Assembly (NCBI GenBank): GCA_022449325.1
Contig: JAKUSK010000011.1
Coordinates: 1 to 16,849 of the forward strand
Source of the DNA: Nitrososphaerales archaeon
GTDB lineage: Archaea > Thermoproteota > Nitrososphaeria > Nitrososphaerales > UBA57
Direction of reading: 5' to 3'
DNA length: 16,849 nucleotides
Part shown: positions 6,997-13,923 of the stretch, in pieces
Position numbering within the stretch: position 1 is the stretch's first letter
How the letters are laid out: every line of letters begins with the position of its first letter
Position numbers and translations under genes: made by a program
Notes under the pieces: model-generated
The model's database searches: none
Seen by the model: the letters and a program-made list of their open reading frames with translations, nothing else
What the model was told of the DNA's origin: nothing

Positions 6997-7599
6997 TTAT
7001 TTAAATTTCTTCGCGACGTCTGTTCTTAATTCTGCTTTCATTCTTTCCAATCTATCTTCAATAGTATTGTTAACAATAACGGTAGAATCAGTATTACTAA
7101 CAATAACACCGCCAGCAGTGGAGATATATGTATCAGATAGTGTAATAGATTTCTTTGATTTTGAAGAAATTTTATTTATGAGATCTTTAACAACTGAAGA
7201 GTCCTTTTTGTTACAAGAAACCAAGACATCTGAATCGTCAATAGTATTCAGACCCTCATTGATGAAGAGTTCTAAGGATTTTGGATAATTTTTTCCCTTA
7301 TTAGAACTAAGTTCTTTCAATGCAGCAGTAAATACTTTATTTATATTTTTTTCAAGAAGTAAGAGATTGGAATTTCGACTTTCCATTTCAGCAGCGCCAA
7401 TAATTTGTCCAGATTTAATATCAAATTCCTTTGATTGTTGGGATTCAATTTCCTGTTCTTGATTTTTTGACTGGGTTTCTGAGTCGGAAATTATCTTACT
7501 TGCCTCGTCTAGACCAGTTTTAAGAATAGATTCAACAAGTTTTTCAAAGTCTTTAGAAACATCCTCTAAAACATTTTCATTTGATAGTTTTTTGCTCAT
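6997..7599 (-). CDS. atpE: A-type ATP synthase subunit E (peripheral stalk)
   Basis: Subunit E forms the peripheral stalk with subunit H and clamps the head. The 200-residue length fits. The N-terminal half (about 1-90) is a charged, Lys/Glu/Gln-rich helix with no proline, as expected for the stalk coiled coil. The C-terminal globular domain shows the family pattern STAGGVIVSNTDSTVIVNNT (about 160-179) followed by IEDRLERMKAELRTDVAKK. The gene is on the same strand as atpA-B-D-K but separated from atpA by the cupredoxin and S-component genes, so it is expressed alone. TATA box TTTAAATA at 7645-7638 lies about 43 bases before the ATG, predicting a leader of about 16 bases. Gene start and length are well supported; similarity outside the C-terminal domain is low, as is normal for this subunit. 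Confidence 0.92.
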   Translation of the reverse strand: MSKKLSNENVLEDVSKDFEKLVESILKTGLDEASKIISDSETQSKNQEQEIESQQSKEFDIKSGQIIGAAEMESRNSNLLLLEKNINKVFTAALKELSSNKGKNYPKSLELFINEGLNTIDDSDVLVSCNKKDSSVVKDLINKISSKSKKSITLSDTYISTAGGVIVSNTDSTVIVNNTIEDRLERMKAELRTDVAKKFK

Positions 7600-7637
7600 T
7601 CTTAATACCCGTGATAATTTATCTTAAAATATTTACC

Positions 7638-7645
7638 TATTTAAA
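7638..7645 (-). promoter_or_regulatory. TATA box for atpE
   Basis: TTTAAATA on the minus strand matches the archaeal TTTAWATA consensus. Its centre is about 43 bases upstream of the atpE ATG (7599), which predicts transcription starting near 7615-7617. The remaining intergenic space to the divergent Mrp gene (7721) holds the start region of that gene but no clear TATA box for it. Confidence 0.5.
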
Positions 7646-7720
7646 TTATTAAGATTGGATGAATTTTTAGATGAAAATCATAATAACAATAATAAGTGAT
7701 AAATACATAGTATACAAGCC

Positions 7721-8905
7721 TTGATATCAGAAAAAGAATTAAAAAATTCGTTAACCAATGTTATGGATCCTGAAATCCATATGAACATAGTAGAGTTGAA
7801 TATGGTAAGAGAAATCAAGATTAATGGAAATAATATCGATGTATTAATAGCTCTAACGGTTGCAGGGTGTCCATTAGCAGACACGATAAAAAAAGATGTA
7901 AGAAATGAATTAATGAAATTTGACCAAGTTAAAGAAGTTAGTGTAGAAACTACCGTTATGACCAAAGAAGAATTAGATGAATTAAAGGGAATTGTTCAAA
8001 AGAATCGCGGTACACAACAATCACAAGATCAATTAATTTCAAGATTAGACAAGAAGAAAAATGAAAATTTAATTGCAGTTGTCTCAGGGAAAGGAGGAGT
8101 AGGAAAATCGTCAATGACTGCAATCTTAGCTTCAGAGCTTAAAAGATCAGGTTATAATGTAGGAATTCTTGATGCAGACGTTACTGGTCCTAGTATTGCA
8201 AAGATTTTCGGTGTTACAAAGAGATTAATGAAAGGCAAGAATGGTATAATTCCTGCAGAAACATCGTCAGGACTTAAATTAATATCCGTGAATTTAATGT
8301 TGGATAATCCAGAAATGCCAACTGTATGGAGAGGACCTATCATCAATAATTTAATTAGACAATTATACACAGACGTTGATTGGGGAGATATTGATTATTT
8401 ATTAATTGATTTGCCTCCTGGAACAGGTGATGCTCCGCTAACAGTGTTTCAATCATTACCGCTTTCAGGCATAGTTTTGGTGAGTACACCTCAAGATTTA
8501 TCGAAAATGATAGTAAGTAAATCAGCCAACATGGCATCAATGTTAAAAATTCCATTACTCGGCTTAGTGGAAAATATGTCTTATTTAGAATGCAAACACT
8601 GTGGAGATAAAAATTTCATTCTTGGAGAATCAAGAAGTGAGGAATTTGCTGAAAAACTAGGTACTAAACTCTTAGCAAGGTTACCATTTGAAACAGATAT
8701 TGCAGAGCTCTGCGATCAAGGTAAAATAGAAGAATATCAGAATAAAGAAATATCAAACACTATAGAAACAATCAAAGATACAATTGAAGAACAGAAAGAC
8801 AAGACTTCAATTGAGAACATTGTAAATAGTGCAGGAGGTAATTTATCTCCAGCATGGAATAAATCCGAAGAACAGAAAAAGAAATTTAAGCTGACTCCAG
8901 TATAA
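7721..8905 (+). CDS. Mrp/ApbC/Nbp35-type P-loop ATPase with N-terminal DUF59 (iron-sulfur cluster carrier)
   Basis: This is a predicted cytoplasmic iron-sulfur cluster scaffold or carrier that loads clusters into client proteins with ATP. It has 394 residues. A MIP18/DUF59 domain covers about 1-85 (NVMDPEIHMNIVELNMV, GCPLADTI). The deviant Walker A loop GKGGVGKS is at 123-130, followed by DADVTGPSIAKIFG (151-164) and DLPPGTGDAPLT (230-241). The cluster-binding CxxC, C291-K-H-C294, sits in the segment ENMSYLECKHCG. A Glu/Lys-rich tail (about 335-394) replaces the usual short end and ends SPAWNKSEEQKKKFK. The DUF59-Mrp fusion is the common archaeal form. The start is TTG at 7721; the alternative first ATG (codon 15) would cut into the DUF59 domain. 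It is divergent from atpE and convergent with atpF (10 bases between stops). Confidence 0.95.
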   Translation: MISEKELKNSLTNVMDPEIHMNIVELNMVREIKINGNNIDVLIALTVAGCPLADTIKKDVRNELMKFDQVKEVSVETTVMTKEELDELKGIVQKNRGTQQSQDQLISRLDKKKNENLIAVVSGKGGVGKSSMTAILASELKRSGYNVGILDADVTGPSIAKIFGVTKRLMKGKNGIIPAETSSGLKLISVNLMLDNPEMPTVWRGPIINNLIRQLYTDVDWGDIDYLLIDLPPGTGDAPLTVFQSLPLSGIVLVSTPQDLSKMIVSKSANMASMLKIPLLGLVENMSYLECKHCGDKNFILGESRSEEFAEKLGTKLLARLPFETDIAELCDQGKIEEYQNKEISNTIETIKDTIEEQKDKTSIENIVNSAGGNLSPAWNKSEEQKKKFKLTPV

Positions 8906-8915
8906 TTAAATTTAT

Positions 8916-9212
8916 TTACATTTTAAGGACTTTTTTAATAAGTTCTCGATAATCAACTTCTTCAGTTTTAGAACCAGGTGTAGGTATTTGATAAATAAGA
9001 GGAACAGGATATTGAGATCTTATATCAGTAATTTCATCGTAAATAGGTTCGGCCATATCATTACTAATCAAAATTAATCCGATTTCTTTGTCAGTAACTA
9101 GTGACTGAATTTGTTTTAGAGCATCTGATGAATTAGAAACTTCGATGCCATTAACACCGGACAACATAAAGCCGGATACAAATGCACGAGTGCCTAATGC
9201 AAGTATTTTCAT
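8916..9212 (-). CDS. atpF: A-type ATP synthase subunit F (regulatory, central stalk)
   Basis: Subunit F binds subunit D in the central rotor. The 98-residue length is right for the family. Recognisable features are the opening MKILALGTRAFVSGFMLSGV (phosphate-loop-like Rossmann start, as in MKIAVIGDxDTVxGFxLAG), EIGLILISNDMAEPIYDEI (about 43-61) and PVPLIYQIPTPGSK (about 69-82). The gene stands alone, away from both atpE and atpA-B-D-K. A TATA-like AATTTATTAT (9244-9235) is about 27 bases before the ATG, which fits a leaderless transcript. The strong terminator of the quinoprotein gene lies just upstream (9263-9296) and separates the two transcription units. I found no candidate for subunits C, H or I in the window. 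Confidence 0.92.
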   Translation of the reverse strand: MKILALGTRAFVSGFMLSGVNGIEVSNSSDALKQIQSLVTDKEIGLILISNDMAEPIYDEITDIRSQYPVPLIYQIPTPGSKTEEVDYRELIKKVLKM

Positions 9213-9263
9213 TGAGAATTATTGAATCTATACGATAATAAATTTAACTGAATAAGAAATATT

Positions 9264-9296
9264 AAAAAAAAGATGTGTTGTCCCCGAAGGGACAAC
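9264..9296 (-). terminator. UUCG-tetraloop hairpin plus U8 terminator of the quinoprotein gene
   Basis: On the minus strand, eight bases after the TAA of the quinoprotein gene, GTTGTCCC (9296-9289) pairs perfectly with GGGACAAC (9284-9277) across the extra-stable loop TTCG. A five-base spacer and eight T residues (9271-9264) follow. This is the textbook layout of an intrinsic terminator. It lies 51 bases before the atpF start on the same strand, so it would keep transcription of the long upstream gene from running into atpF. Confidence 0.85.
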
Positions 9297-9304
9297 TTTG
9301 ATTA

Positions 9305-11566
9305 TTATGCTGTAGCTTGGCGAGATCTAGTGAAGAGTACACCAGAAACGACGACTAGAATTACACCTAATCCAATTGCAATGTATGAAATTGGACTAAT
9401 TGTTTCTACTTCGACTTCTTCAGTGACTATTACTTCACGGATTTCTACCTCACGGCTGATAGCTTCTGGTAATTCATCAGGTAAACCAAAGGCCATTATA
9501 GCTCCAGGAACAGAGCCTCTTAATGGTGGGTTTTGGCTAGTTAGACCACGTCCTCCAAATGATTGTAGGAGCAGAGTCTTACCATTAGAATCTTGTCCAA
9601 TACTTGGTTGAGTATCTAATGCTGAACCAAGATTGAATGTATGTAGAAGTTCACCGTTGTCGGTTGCAACTGCACGAAGCTTACCATCGAATCCATTCCA
9701 GTAGACTACGCCACCAGATGAAATCATTCCACCTCGGTGTGCAACTGTATCTACAAAGAATTCCCATTCTACGTTACCATTTCTTGCATTAATTGCAGTA
9801 ACGGAGTGATTCATCACAACTGGGAATGGAGCTTCAGAGTTCTTGTTGTTAATGAAACCGCCATAGAAACTACCGAATCGTGACTCTTGTGGAAGAATCT
9901 CTAAGAATAGAGGTTCGTTCTTACAAGATACGTAGATATTGTCACCATCGAATGCAATATCGTTTTCAGCACATCCTGATCCATTTGGACTTTGCCAGAT
10001 GTAATCAAATGATGGATAGTTCTGCCATGGTTTATTCATGTCAGCTTCTTCTCGTGGATCCAAGAAGAACCAGTCATTGTTTTCGTTGAGACCGTCAATG
10101 CCTAATGGTGTAGAGTGTAATACACCCCGACCACGTTCACCGTTGGTTGGTCCAGCACGGTTAGTACATTCTGCATTACAGTAGTACTTTGTGAATCGTA
10201 CACCAGGAATTTCAGTGATCCAAATTACTTCACCAGTATTTGCATCAAAGGCATGAACGTGACCCTGTTTACATTGTTTGATAACAGTTCTTCGTCCATC
10301 GATATCCATGAGTGTTGTATTCCATGCACAGTCCATGTCCCAGAGGTCTTTAGTAGTACTTTGGAAGTACCATGCTAAGTCACCTGATTTGCTATCAAGT
10401 CCAACAATAGCTGAACCGAATAGACGTGGACCACGGGTATATGTGTGGTTAAAGTCAGGACCTGGTTGTGCAGTTCCGAAGAAGATTTTTCCATTTTCTT
10501 CATCAACTACGATCTGTCCCCAGATGTTACTGACACCAGCGTTGAATGGCATACCAGTCTTTTCATTATAAGTACCTGGATTACCAGCCCAATCCCATCT
10601 TAGGATATCTTCTGGAACATCACAGGCATCAAAGCCTTCAATCATACCTACATCACAAGTGTCAATTAACCATTGACCCCATGCGGCATATTCTTCTGGG
10701 AATAATTCACCGTTAGGTGGTTGGTAGAAGAATCTCCAATTAAGGTGTTCGTCTGTAGTAGCATCAATTTCACAAGGGAAACTTGTACAGGCGCCTAAGT
10801 CATATGCAGCTACATATGCACGGCCACCATAACTTCCTTCCATGTGTCCGCCGACAGCTACAATAATTTGGTTATTGCCTTTGTCAACAACAGGAGCATG
10901 TGATCCTTGTGCGTTATACAAACCAGAGTTTGTTTCAACATTTCTACAATGTTGGAATAGAGTGAATACTTCTTCGCCGTTTTCAGCATCAACCGCTTTG
11001 ATTGTACAACCAAAGGAGTTTAGCCAAAGTAAACCTTTACCATTCAATTCCCAATAGTTCATTGAATGAGTATGGGCGGCTAGAGAGTACACAGGTAAAC
11101 CTGGAGGATTAAGTCCACGATTGTCTGCAACAGATGGACCAATTATGTCAGGGTCGTCACCGTCTGCAGTTCGTTCACTGTACCAATTCATTGATCCATC
11201 AACCGAATCGATTGAAAAGATTGTCTGATAGTTGGTTGTGTAGTAGACATTTCCGTCGACAACTAATGGAGGTGCAATACCGCCAGTTCCACAAAAGGTC
11301 ATTGATGAACAACCTATTGAGTCAGCGTCAGGAATTGGGAACACCCATTGCAATTGAGCAAGGTGTATGTTCTCAGCTCCGAGCTGTGTTTGTGGGTTAA
11401 AGTTGTGTCCCCAGGAATTTGCATTAATGTATTCCCAGTTTCTCTCTGCTCTTGTTGAACCAAGTGCAGGAGTAACGTTTTGTGCACTAACCATAGGGGT
11501 TAGGAACAAAGATGCTGCAATTAATAGTGCAGCAACTAGGATACTTACGTATACACGTCGAGTCAT
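9305..11566 (-). CDS. Secreted, membrane-anchored PQQ-dependent dehydrogenase (quinoprotein 1)
   Basis: This is a 753-residue protein of the PQQ-dependent alcohol dehydrogenase family, an eight-bladed propeller that oxidises substrates outside the membrane. The signal peptide is about 1-28 (MTRRVYVSILVAALLIAAS, then SAQ). Propeller motifs recur: AVDAENGEEVF, GLDSKSGDLAW, AFDANTGEVIW, AINARNGNVEW. Placed by eye against methanol dehydrogenase, the active site reads E243 (metal), Q367 (in GTAQP, usually Asn), D410 (catalytic, in LWDMD) and D412, the extra Asp typical of lanthanide-dependent enzymes. Cys187 and Cys207 may form a disulfide. An acidic stretch precedes a C-terminal membrane helix (about 725-747). 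The ATG at 11566 is chosen over a TTG at 11617 because a TATA box lies 27 bases upstream of it. Its G+C is higher than its neighbours'. The substrate is unknown. Confidence 0.93.
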   Translation of the reverse strand: MTRRVYVSILVAALLIAASLFLTPMVSAQNVTPALGSTRAERNWEYINANSWGHNFNPQTQLGAENIHLAQLQWVFPIPDADSIGCSSMTFCGTGGIAPPLVVDGNVYYTTNYQTIFSIDSVDGSMNWYSERTADGDDPDIIGPSVADNRGLNPPGLPVYSLAAHTHSMNYWELNGKGLLWLNSFGCTIKAVDAENGEEVFTLFQHCRNVETNSGLYNAQGSHAPVVDKGNNQIIVAVGGHMEGSYGGRAYVAAYDLGACTSFPCEIDATTDEHLNWRFFYQPPNGELFPEEYAAWGQWLIDTCDVGMIEGFDACDVPEDILRWDWAGNPGTYNEKTGMPFNAGVSNIWGQIVVDEENGKIFFGTAQPGPDFNHTYTRGPRLFGSAIVGLDSKSGDLAWYFQSTTKDLWDMDCAWNTTLMDIDGRRTVIKQCKQGHVHAFDANTGEVIWITEIPGVRFTKYYCNAECTNRAGPTNGERGRGVLHSTPLGIDGLNENNDWFFLDPREEADMNKPWQNYPSFDYIWQSPNGSGCAENDIAFDGDNIYVSCKNEPLFLEILPQESRFGSFYGGFINNKNSEAPFPVVMNHSVTAINARNGNVEWEFFVDTVAHRGGMISSGGVVYWNGFDGKLRAVATDNGELLHTFNLGSALDTQPSIGQDSNGKTLLLQSFGGRGLTSQNPPLRGSVPGAIMAFGLPDELPEAISREVEIREVIVTEEVEVETISPISYIAIGLGVILVVVSGVLFTRSRQATA

Positions 11567-11589
11567 GCCCCGGTTTAGTGTAGAAAATA

Positions 11590-11597
11590 CATATAAA
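11590..11597 (-). promoter_or_regulatory. TATA box of quinoprotein 1, setting a leaderless start
   Basis: TTTATATG on the minus strand is centred about 27 bases before the ATG at 11566, the classical archaeal TATA-to-start distance, so the mRNA probably begins at the ATG itself. The purine-rich CCGAGGGA just upstream could contain the BRE. A second TATA-like stretch, GTATATATC (about 11663-11655), would serve only the longer TTG-start version. Confidence 0.65.
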
Positions 11598-11608
11598 TCC
11601 CTCGGATA

Positions 11609-11629
11609 TTTGTGCAAACGTTGAACAAA
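11609..11629. promoter_or_regulatory. Dyad-symmetric candidate operator upstream of quinoprotein 1
   Basis: TTTGTGCAA (11609-11617), a 3-base spacer ACG, and TTGAACAAA (11621-11629) form an inverted repeat with eight of nine pairs matching. It lies directly upstream of the TATA/BRE region (11590-11605), a position used by archaeal activators. No regulator gene lies nearby, and no second copy with the full dyad was found in front of the other genes here. Confidence 0.4.
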
Positions 11630-11705
11630 TTTACAGTGAATCCACGTTTAGTTCGATATATACCCGAATGATAATAACTATGTTGATAGAATTAATAATT
11701 TCAGG

Positions 11706-12272
11706 TTATTTCCAATCAAGATTAATTACGAGAAATTCGAACTTCTCGAAAGTGAATGGAAAAGTTTCGTCAAAATAATAAACAGAACTAGATGGAATAT
11801 TTGAAATGTTAATTGATTCAGTACGAATAGGAATGGCATCACAACCGCAATCATTCAGAATCCACCAAGTAATTTCTACCTCAACATTGTTTGCATCTCG
11901 TAATCCAAAATTAATAATAGATCCTGTAACAACAGAATATGATTTTCCTGCAATTTGAATTTCGTTGTTTTGAAAGGGTTCATTTATAGTTAGATTCGCC
12001 TGAGTAATTAAATTATTTTCAAGAGTAAGAGTAAGATTATAAAGTTGGGTAGAAAGAATTTGATTTTCGTTTACCAGTATTTCAATCTGAGTTAGGTAAT
12101 TCTCATTCAAGGAGTGAATTTCTTCTAATTCGGATTCTATCTGATTTGCGTGGTTCGTGGTAAAAATGAATAAGATAATAAAAATAACTAATAGGAACAA
12201 ACAGATTATTCCATACAGACGATTCACAATTAATGTATAATTATCGAGATAATATGTTTTATAATGATTCAT
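11706..12272 (-). CDS. Signal-anchored extracytoplasmic protein with coiled coil, function unknown
   Basis: From the ATG at 12272 the protein has 188 residues. One hydrophobic segment (about 19-38, IICLFLLVIFIILFIF) anchors it. A heptad-like helix follows (about 40-90: ESELEEIHSLNENYLTQIEILVNEN and onward), then a beta-rich domain (about 100-188). That domain contains SVVTGSIINFGLRDANNVEVEITW and ends FEKFEFLVINLDWK. It resembles small immunoglobulin-like extracellular domains (CARDB/FxLYD type), but I cannot name a family. The C-x-C in NDCGCD is notable. Without further context no function is offered. A GTG at 12227 (giving MNRLYGIICL) with TATAAAA-like sequence 30-odd bases upstream is a good alternative start. 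It lies divergent from elp3 and on the same strand as quinoprotein 1. Confidence 0.68.
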   Translation of the reverse strand: MNHYKTYYLDNYTLIVNRLYGIICLFLLVIFIILFIFTTNHANQIESELEEIHSLNENYLTQIEILVNENQILSTQLYNLTLTLENNLITQANLTINEPFQNNEIQIAGKSYSVVTGSIINFGLRDANNVEVEITWWILNDCGCDAIPIRTESINISNIPSSSVYYFDETFPFTFEKFEFLVINLDWK

Positions 12273-12277
12273 ATAGA
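12270..12277 (+). promoter_or_regulatory. TATA box for the elp3-quinoprotein transcript
   Basis: CATATAGA is centred about 26 bases before the TTG at 12300, so elp3 probably begins as a leaderless message from TTG. It overlaps the likely ATG of the divergent hypothetical gene, which leaves little room for two full promoters and makes the GTG start of that gene more credible. Confidence 0.5.
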
Positions 12278-12299
12278 TGCTAATACTAACAGGAAGTAG

Positions 12300-13904
12300 T
12301 TGGCCCAAATTAATTCTAAACAAGATGAAAAAAATATGTGGAAAAGTCTTGCAAGAGATTTAGGTGTAGAGCAGGAAGTAGAGATATCAAGTTTGCAAGA
12401 TATCAAAAAATATATTGCAAAAACAAAGTATAAAGATCGTATCCCTAGTAATTCAGAACTGTTAGAGACATTACCGATAGAGAAGCGTAAACAACATTTG
12501 CAATTATTAAGAATAAAACCAACAAAAAGTGCTTCAGGTATTGCAGTAATATCAGTAATGACAAAACCGTATAATTGCCCACATGGAGTTTGTGTTTTTT
12601 GTCCTGGTGGAGAGAAAGTAGGAACGCCTCAAAGTTATCTGCCTACCGAACCTGCAACTATGAGGGCATTAGAAGCAGAATACGATCCAGAAAGACAGAT
12701 TGAAAACAGGTTCAAACAATTGAAGAGCATAGGTCATTATATTGACAAAGTCGAATTATTGATAATTGGAGGAACGTTCATGAACTTGCCATTTGAATAT
12801 CAAGAGAGTTTTGTAAAGTCTTGCTATGATGCATTAAACGGAGTAAAATCAGAGAACATGAAACAGGCCAAGGAATTAGCAGAAAAATCATCAATTAAGA
12901 ATGTAGGTCTGAGTGTGGAAACAAAACCCGATTGGTGTAAACAAAAACATATCGATTTAGCACTGGATTTTGGAGTAACAAGAATTGAAATAGGTGTGCA
13001 AACATTATCAGATGAGATATTTAGAAAAACAAACAGAGGGCACACTTTACTTGATGTTGAAGAATCGTTTCAGATTTCTAAAGATGCAGGATACAAGATT
13101 GTTGCGCACATGATGCCAGGACTACCTGGGTCAAATCTAAAGAAGGATTTTGATGATTTTATCACATTATTTAATGATCAGAAATACAAGCCCGATATGT
13201 TAAAAATTTATCCAACGCTAGTAGTTCCTGGAACTGGATTATACAAAATGTATCAAGAGGATAAATTTAATCCGTATACAACTGAAGAAGTAATAGATCT
13301 TTTAGCTAAGGTAAAAAAAGAAATTCCTCCCTGGGTGAGAATAATGAGAATACAAAGAGAGATTTCTGAAGAATTTATCGAAGCAGGAACAGGCAAAGGA
13401 AATATTCGGGAATTAATAATGGCGAAGATGAAAGAAAATGGAGACGAATGCAAATGTATAAGATGCAGAGAGATTGGATTAAAACAACTGAGAGAAAAAT
13501 TAGAGATACAAGAATACGATATTGAAATAAAGAACACTCGATATGAATCGTCAGAAGGAGAAGAATATTTCATCAGTGCAGAAGAAAAGAACTCAAAGTC
13601 ATTAATTGGATTTGTACGAATGCGTATTCCATCAGATAAAGCTCACAGGAAAGAAATCGTTGAAAACACAGCTATAATTAGAGAATTACACGTATATGGA
13701 CAAGTAGTGCCCATTGGAGAAAGAGATGAAAAAAGTTGGCAACATAAAGGAATAGGAATAAGATTAATGCAGGAAGCAGAAAGAATAGCTAAAGATGACA
13801 TGTCAATGAGAAAATTACTAGTGATAAGTGCAGTAGGAACAAGAGAGTATTATAAGAAATTAGGTTATGAATTAGAAGGACCGTATATGGCAAAGAGATT
13901 CTAG
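12300..13904 (+). CDS. elp3: Elp3 family tRNA U34 carboxymethyltransferase (radical SAM plus GNAT)
   Basis: Elp3 adds a carboxymethyl group to C5 of wobble uridine 34 in certain tRNAs, using S-adenosylmethionine and acetyl-CoA. The protein has 534 residues, typical of archaeal Elp3. The radical-SAM cluster motif is C93-x4-C98-x2-C101 in NCPHGVCVFCPGG, followed by GGTFMNLP (157-164) and ETKPDW (207-212). A zinc site is likely at C384, C386 and C389 (ECKCIRC). The GNAT domain (about 430-534) carries the acetyl-CoA loop QHKGIG (481-486) and YYKKLGY (517-523). The start is TTG at 12300 with a TATA box 26 bases upstream; the next option is ATG at 12336, which loses 12 non-conserved residues. The quinoprotein 2 gene follows after 19 bases, so the two are probably co-transcribed, an odd functional pairing. 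Confidence 0.97.
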   Translation: MAQINSKQDEKNMWKSLARDLGVEQEVEISSLQDIKKYIAKTKYKDRIPSNSELLETLPIEKRKQHLQLLRIKPTKSASGIAVISVMTKPYNCPHGVCVFCPGGEKVGTPQSYLPTEPATMRALEAEYDPERQIENRFKQLKSIGHYIDKVELLIIGGTFMNLPFEYQESFVKSCYDALNGVKSENMKQAKELAEKSSIKNVGLSVETKPDWCKQKHIDLALDFGVTRIEIGVQTLSDEIFRKTNRGHTLLDVEESFQISKDAGYKIVAHMMPGLPGSNLKKDFDDFITLFNDQKYKPDMLKIYPTLVVPGTGLYKMYQEDKFNPYTTEEVIDLLAKVKKEIPPWVRIMRIQREISEEFIEAGTGKGNIRELIMAKMKENGDECKCIRCREIGLKQLREKLEIQEYDIEIKNTRYESSEGEEYFISAEEKNSKSLIGFVRMRIPSDKAHRKEIVENTAIIRELHVYGQVVPIGERDEKSWQHKGIGIRLMQEAERIAKDDMSMRKLLVISAVGTREYYKKLGYELEGPYMAKRF

Positions 13905-13906
13905 AG

Positions 13907-13913
13907 TAAGGAG
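13907..13913 (+). promoter_or_regulatory. Shine-Dalgarno of quinoprotein 2
   Basis: TAAGGAG lies in the 19-base gap after elp3, ten bases before the GTG at 13924. It supports that GTG as the start and shows that quinoprotein 2 is translated as an internal gene of an elp3-led message rather than from its own leaderless transcript. Confidence 0.65.
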
Positions 13914-13923
13914 AGTCATACTT

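Noticed and set aside
11567..11617. N-terminal extension of quinoprotein 1 from a TTG at 11617
   Set aside because: The TATA box at 11590-11597 would lie inside this extension, and the ATG at 11566 gives a normal signal peptide (MTRRVYVSILVAALL). The longer form is possible only from a distal TATA-like sequence.
11655..11663. TATA-like GATATATAC in a small TTCG...CGAA dyad at 11652-11668
   Set aside because: No gene start at the right distance on the plus strand, and on the minus strand it serves only the less likely TTG start. The dyad arms are four bases.
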